Origin: Clostridiales bacterium
GTDB taxonomy: Bacteria > Bacillota > Clostridia > Oscillospirales > QAMX01
Reading direction: 5' to 3'
NCBI GenBank assembly: GCA_003149835.1
Contig: QAMX01000173.1
Location: 1 to 8,853 of the forward strand
DNA: 8,853 nucleotides
Every line of letters begins with the position of its first letter. Position 1 is the stretch's first letter. A model generated the notes under the pieces. That model saw only the letters and a list, made by a program, of their open reading frames with translations, had not been told where the DNA came from and did not search any database. Shown here piece by piece: positions 6,570-8,853 of this stretch. The position numbers were made by a program, and so were the translations under genes.

Positions 6570-7490
6570 ATGGCAGTATTCCGCATAGAAAAGACCCGTG
6601 ATTACACGGTCATGTCGAACCATCATCTGCGTAACACGGGATTGTCCCTGAAAGCGAAGGGGCTGCTCTCTCTTATGCTCTCTCTGCCGGAGGAATGGGA
6701 CTACACCACAAAAGGTCTCGCCCATATCTGCAAGGATGGCGTGGACAGTATATGCGCCGGAGTGCGTGAGCTTGAGGAACACGGGTATGTGATCCGTGAG
6801 CGCGTCCGCAACGAAAACGGTCAGCTCGGAGCCATCGAGTACACCATTTTGGAACAGCCCATAGAACCGTCACCTAAACGGGAAAAACCTAAACAGGAAA
6901 ATCCAGTTCAGGTAAATCCAGTCTTGGATAACCCTGTCTTGGGAAAACCTGAACAGGAAAACCCCGCACAATTAAATATAGATATATCAAGTAACTATGA
7001 ATCAAAAACAGATTTATCAATTACTGAACCATCAAATCCTATCCCATCAAATCCCCCAGCCCCCACGGGAGACGGTGAGCGCACACGCTCACGGATAGGA
7101 ACGGATGGGATGGGAGCGAGAGAAACATACCGTGAGATCGTTTTGGAGAATATCGACTATGACATTCTCATCGAGGACCCGAAGATGGACCGTGAACAGC
7201 TTGACGAGATCGCGGAGCTTATCGTGGATACCGTATGTTCGGCAAGAAAGACGATCCGCATAGCCGGAGACGATTTCCCGGCGGAGGTGGTAAAATCCCG
7301 TTTCCTGAAGCTGGACAGCTCCCACGTTCAGTACGTGATGGATTGCATGAGGGACAACACCACCTATGTCCGCAATATCAAGAAATATCTCCTGGCAGCG
7401 CTCTACAATGCGCCCTCCACCATCAACAGCTATTATTCCTCCCTGGTACAGCACGATATGTACGGGAACGGACGAAGGGGGCGTGAGTAA
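6570..7490 (+). CDS. Winged-helix replication-initiator-like protein with DUF6017 C-terminus
   Basis: The 306-residue protein starts at an ATG with AGGAGGT 7 nt upstream. Residues about 10-97 form a helix-turn-helix/winged-helix region (LSLKAKGLLSLMLSLPEEWD, then DSICAGVRELEEHGYVIRER) like plasmid RepA-type and phage replisome-organiser N-termini. A low-complexity Pro/Asn linker follows (about 98-180). The C-terminal part (about 185-297; YREIVLENIDYDIL, SSHVQYVMDCM, YVRNIKKYLLAALYNAP) matches the DUF6017 domain found with this N-terminus in clostridial conjugative elements. It probably binds DNA and supports element replication or partition during transfer; this role is inferred, not proven for the family. 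The linker contains six 5-residue repeats. It is first in the transfer operon, and its TAA directly abuts the next ATG. Confidence 0.88.
   Translation: MAVFRIEKTRDYTVMSNHHLRNTGLSLKAKGLLSLMLSLPEEWDYTTKGLAHICKDGVDSICAGVRELEEHGYVIRERVRNENGQLGAIEYTILEQPIEPSPKREKPKQENPVQVNPVLDNPVLGKPEQENPAQLNIDISSNYESKTDLSITEPSNPIPSNPPAPTGDGERTRSRIGTDGMGARETYREIVLENIDYDILIEDPKMDREQLDEIAELIVDTVCSARKTIRIAGDDFPAEVVKSRFLKLDSSHVQYVMDCMRDNTTYVRNIKKYLLAALYNAPSTINSYYSSLVQHDMYGNGRRGRE
6876..6965 (+). repeat. Six tandem 15-bp (5-codon) repeats in the initiator gene
   Basis: Residues 103-132 read as six pentapeptides ending in proline: KREKP, KQENP, VQVNP, VLDNP, VLGKP, EQENP. At DNA level the best copies are CCTAAACGGGAAAA (6873-6886), CCTAAACAGGAAAA (6888-6901) and CCTGAACAGGAAAA (6948-6961), spaced at multiples of 15 bp. 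A further 15-bp-spaced pair, CCATCAAATCC, occurs at 7029-7039 and 7044-7054. Confidence 0.8.
7037..7100 (+). other. Nested inverted repeats in the linker-coding segment
   Basis: TCCTATCC (7037-7044) is complementary to GGATAGGA (7093-7100). Inside it, GTGAGCG (7075-7081) and CGCTCAC (7086-7092) form a perfect 7-bp hairpin with a CACA loop, directly abutting the outer arm. It lies just 3' of the repeat blocks, within the coding sequence. Confidence 0.5.
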
Positions 7491-7979
7491 ATGCAGGAAG
7501 AAGTAACTGGCAAGGCAGTAGCCATTATCATCGATGGTGCCAAGATCAGCGAGCACACCCTTGAAAAAGCACTCAAAGCCTTTTTGGAGGCGCAGAAGAA
7601 CAAAGGCGCAAAGATACACCGGGGCAAGCAAAGTTTGAAACAGCTTGCCGGGCAAAACGCGGGGCTGGCGAATATCGAGATCACCGACAAGAATATCAAG
7701 GCCTTTACCGCTGTTGCAAAAAAGTATCACGTGGATTTCGCCCTGAAGAAAGATACCACGGCCGAAAAGCCCCGGTATATGGTGTTCTTCAAAAGCCGGG
7801 ACGCAGACGCGATCACGGCAGCCTTCCAGGAGTTCGCGGCAAAGAAAATGGCCCGTGAGGAAAAGCCGACCATCCGGGAGCGTCTGGCAAAGGCGAAGGA
7901 AAAGGCGGCGCAGAGGGCGGAACAAAGAACCATTGACCGGGAGAAAGTCAAGGTCAAAGATCGGAGCGTGCAGCTATGA
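7491..7979 (+). CDS. pcfB: PcfB family conjugation protein (DUF3801)
   Basis: This 162-residue protein matches the PcfB/DUF3801 family. Recognisable parts are a helical N-terminus, the core HRGKQSLKQLAGQNAGL (43-59), the NIKAFTAVAKKYHVDFALKKD segment (68-88), a KPRYMVFFKSRDADAITAAF strand-helix pair (93-112) and a basic, coiled C-terminal helix rich in Lys/Arg/Glu (about 118-155). PcfB is an accessory relaxosome/coupling factor in enterococcal plasmid pCF10 transfer; the role here is by family. The ATG follows the previous TAA without a gap, with AAGGGGG 9 nt upstream inside the preceding gene. Its stop overlaps the coupling-protein start as ATGA, suggesting translational coupling. No signal or membrane segment. 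Normal family length. Confidence 0.92.
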   Translation: MQEEVTGKAVAIIIDGAKISEHTLEKALKAFLEAQKNKGAKIHRGKQSLKQLAGQNAGLANIEITDKNIKAFTAVAKKYHVDFALKKDTTAEKPRYMVFFKSRDADAITAAFQEFAAKKMAREEKPTIRERLAKAKEKAAQRAEQRTIDREKVKVKDRSVQL

Positions 7980-8853
7980 ACATAAAAAAACTGATCCTAA
8001 CCAACCTCCCATATGTGCTGTTCGTGTATCCCTTCGACAAGGTATCCCAGGCCTTCCGTCTGGCACCGGGCGCGGACCTCTCCGCAAAGATACTCTCCAT
8101 CGGGGACGGATTTGCAAGCGCCTTTTCCTCCCTTGCGCCCAGCTTCCAACTTCTTGACCTCCTGATCGGCATTGCGGGCGCAGTCATTATCCGCTTGATC
8201 GTGCATTTCAAGGGTAAGAACGCAAAGAAATACCGTCACGGTGTGGAGTACGGCAGCGCCCGATGGGGCACGCCTGCGGATATCGCCCCGTTTGTGGACG
8301 AGGACTTTTTCAACAATATCCCCATCACGCAGACGGAACGTATCACAATGTCGAGCAGGCCGAAACAGCCTAAATACGCGAGAAACAAAAACATTCTTGT
8401 AATTGGAGGCAGCGGCAGTGGTAAAACGCGCTTCTTCTGCAAGCCTTCTCTCCTTCAATGCCATTCCTCGTATGTCGTGACCGATCCGAAAGGCACGATC
8501 CTAAACGAGGTGGGACGGCTCCTGGAGCGAAAGAAATACCGTATCAAAAGTCTGAACCTCATAAATTTCAAAAAATCTATGCGATATAACCCTCTGGCGT
8601 ATATCCGATCCGAAAAGGATATTTTGAAGTTGGTAAATGCCCTGATTATGAATACCAAAGGCGAGGGCGACAAATCCGGCGAAGATTTCTGGGTAAAGGC
8701 GGAACGCCTCTATTACTCGGCCCTGATCGGATATATCTGGTATGAGGCCACGGAGGACGAAAAAAACTTTATCACGCTGCTTGATCTTATCAATGCCAGT
8801 GAAGCCAGGGAGGATGACGAGGAATACCAAAGCCCCGTTGACCTCCTTTTTGC
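7976..8853 (+). CDS. VirD4-type conjugal coupling ATPase (partial, cut by window edge)
   Basis: The first 292 residues are present; family members are about 600 long, so half the gene lies beyond the edge. The ATG overlaps the PcfB stop (ATGA) and has GGAG 9 nt upstream. A short hydrophobic N-terminal segment (about 5-20) and a clear membrane helix (about 58-77; LLDLLIGIAGAVIIRLIV) anchor the protein in the inner face of the membrane. GVEYGSARWGTPADI is the conserved motif of clostridial VirD4-like proteins, followed by Walker A IGGSGSGKT (143-151, Lys150) and the conserved VVTDPKGTIL. The Walker B part is outside the window. As a hexameric ATPase it would recruit the relaxase-bound strand to the type IV secretion channel. 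The ORF is open to the last base with no defect. Also called TraG/TcpA-like in related elements. Confidence 0.95.
   Translation, partial: MNIKKLILTNLPYVLFVYPFDKVSQAFRLAPGADLSAKILSIGDGFASAFSSLAPSFQLLDLLIGIAGAVIIRLIVHFKGKNAKKYRHGVEYGSARWGTPADIAPFVDEDFFNNIPITQTERITMSSRPKQPKYARNKNILVIGGSGSGKTRFFCKPSLLQCHSSYVVTDPKGTILNEVGRLLERKKYRIKSLNLINFKKSMRYNPLAYIRSEKDILKLVNALIMNTKGEGDKSGEDFWVKAERLYYSALIGYIWYEATEDEKNFITLLDLINASEAREDDEEYQSPVDLLF

Larger units (their letters stand above)
6190..8853 (+). mobile_element. Left end of a Tn1549/CTn-type integrative conjugative element (partial)
   Basis: From about 6190 the composition drops in GC, and the next three genes (DUF6017 initiator-like, PcfB, VirD4-type coupling protein) form the conserved leading block of Tn1549-like conjugative transposons of Clostridia. 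The relaxase, remaining type IV secretion genes, cargo and integrase would lie beyond the right edge. The exact boundary is not determined: it should fall between the orphan terminator (ends 6169) and the tandem terminators (from 6304). The start given is approximate. Confidence 0.75.

Noticed and set aside
6326..6586. Minus-strand 86-residue frame in the element leader
   Set aside because: It runs through both terminators and the operon ribosome binding site, with no domain or own Shine-Dalgarno site.
6876..6965. CRISPR array
   Set aside because: The repeats are contiguous 15-bp units inside a reading frame, without spacers of constant length.

Overview
The window looks like a GC-rich low-G+C-phylum relative, that is, a Clostridia (Oscillospiraceae/Ruminococcaceae-like) gut bacterium. 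The left ~6.1 kb is a GC-rich chromosome with Firmicutes-style consensus sigma-A promoters, strong Shine-Dalgarno sites and perfect GC-rich terminator hairpins. The right ~2.6 kb has a different composition and carries the start of a Tn1549/CTn-type integrative conjugative element (ICE). The taxonomic call is inference from composition and gene families; there is no rRNA marker.

Chromosomal part (1-~6180). On the minus strand, guaB (IMP dehydrogenase, 1329-2801) is followed 127 bp downstream by a xylose-isomerase-like TIM-barrel sugar phosphate isomerase/epimerase (395-1201), which ends in a strong terminator (300-349). A divergent promoter region (2841-2955) separates guaB from a plus-strand gene of unknown function (3084-3938) that resembles an aldo-keto-reductase-type barrel. 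That gene converges on a purple-acid-phosphatase-like metallophosphoesterase (4138-5778, minus), and a 47-bp palindrome lies between them (3998-4044). The metallophosphoesterase has its own near-consensus extended -10 promoter (5864-5892). Upstream is a gene-free stretch with hairpins, including a minus-strand terminator (6135-6169) that no longer has a gene in front of it.

ICE part (~6190-8853, runs off the right edge). A terminal region with several inverted repeats (6192-6301) is followed by two tandem plus-strand terminators (6304-6380) and a ~190-nt leader. Then comes a tightly packed transfer operon: a winged-helix/DUF6017 replication-initiator-like protein (6570-7490), a PcfB/DUF3801 protein whose ATG follows the previous stop codon directly (7491-7979), and a VirD4-type coupling ATPase overlapping it by 4 bp (7976 onward, truncated). 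This is the usual leading end of Tn1549-like conjugative transposons: the coupling protein delivers the relaxosome to the type IV channel encoded further right.

No clearly new multi-gene system is visible. The points most worth following are a 12-bp perfect inverted repeat centred on the guaB -35 box, iteron-like 15-bp repeats inside the ICE initiator gene, a metallophosphoesterase carrying a stalk-like (copper amine oxidase N-terminal type) C-terminal domain without a signal peptide, and the ICE/chromosome junction with its orphaned terminator.
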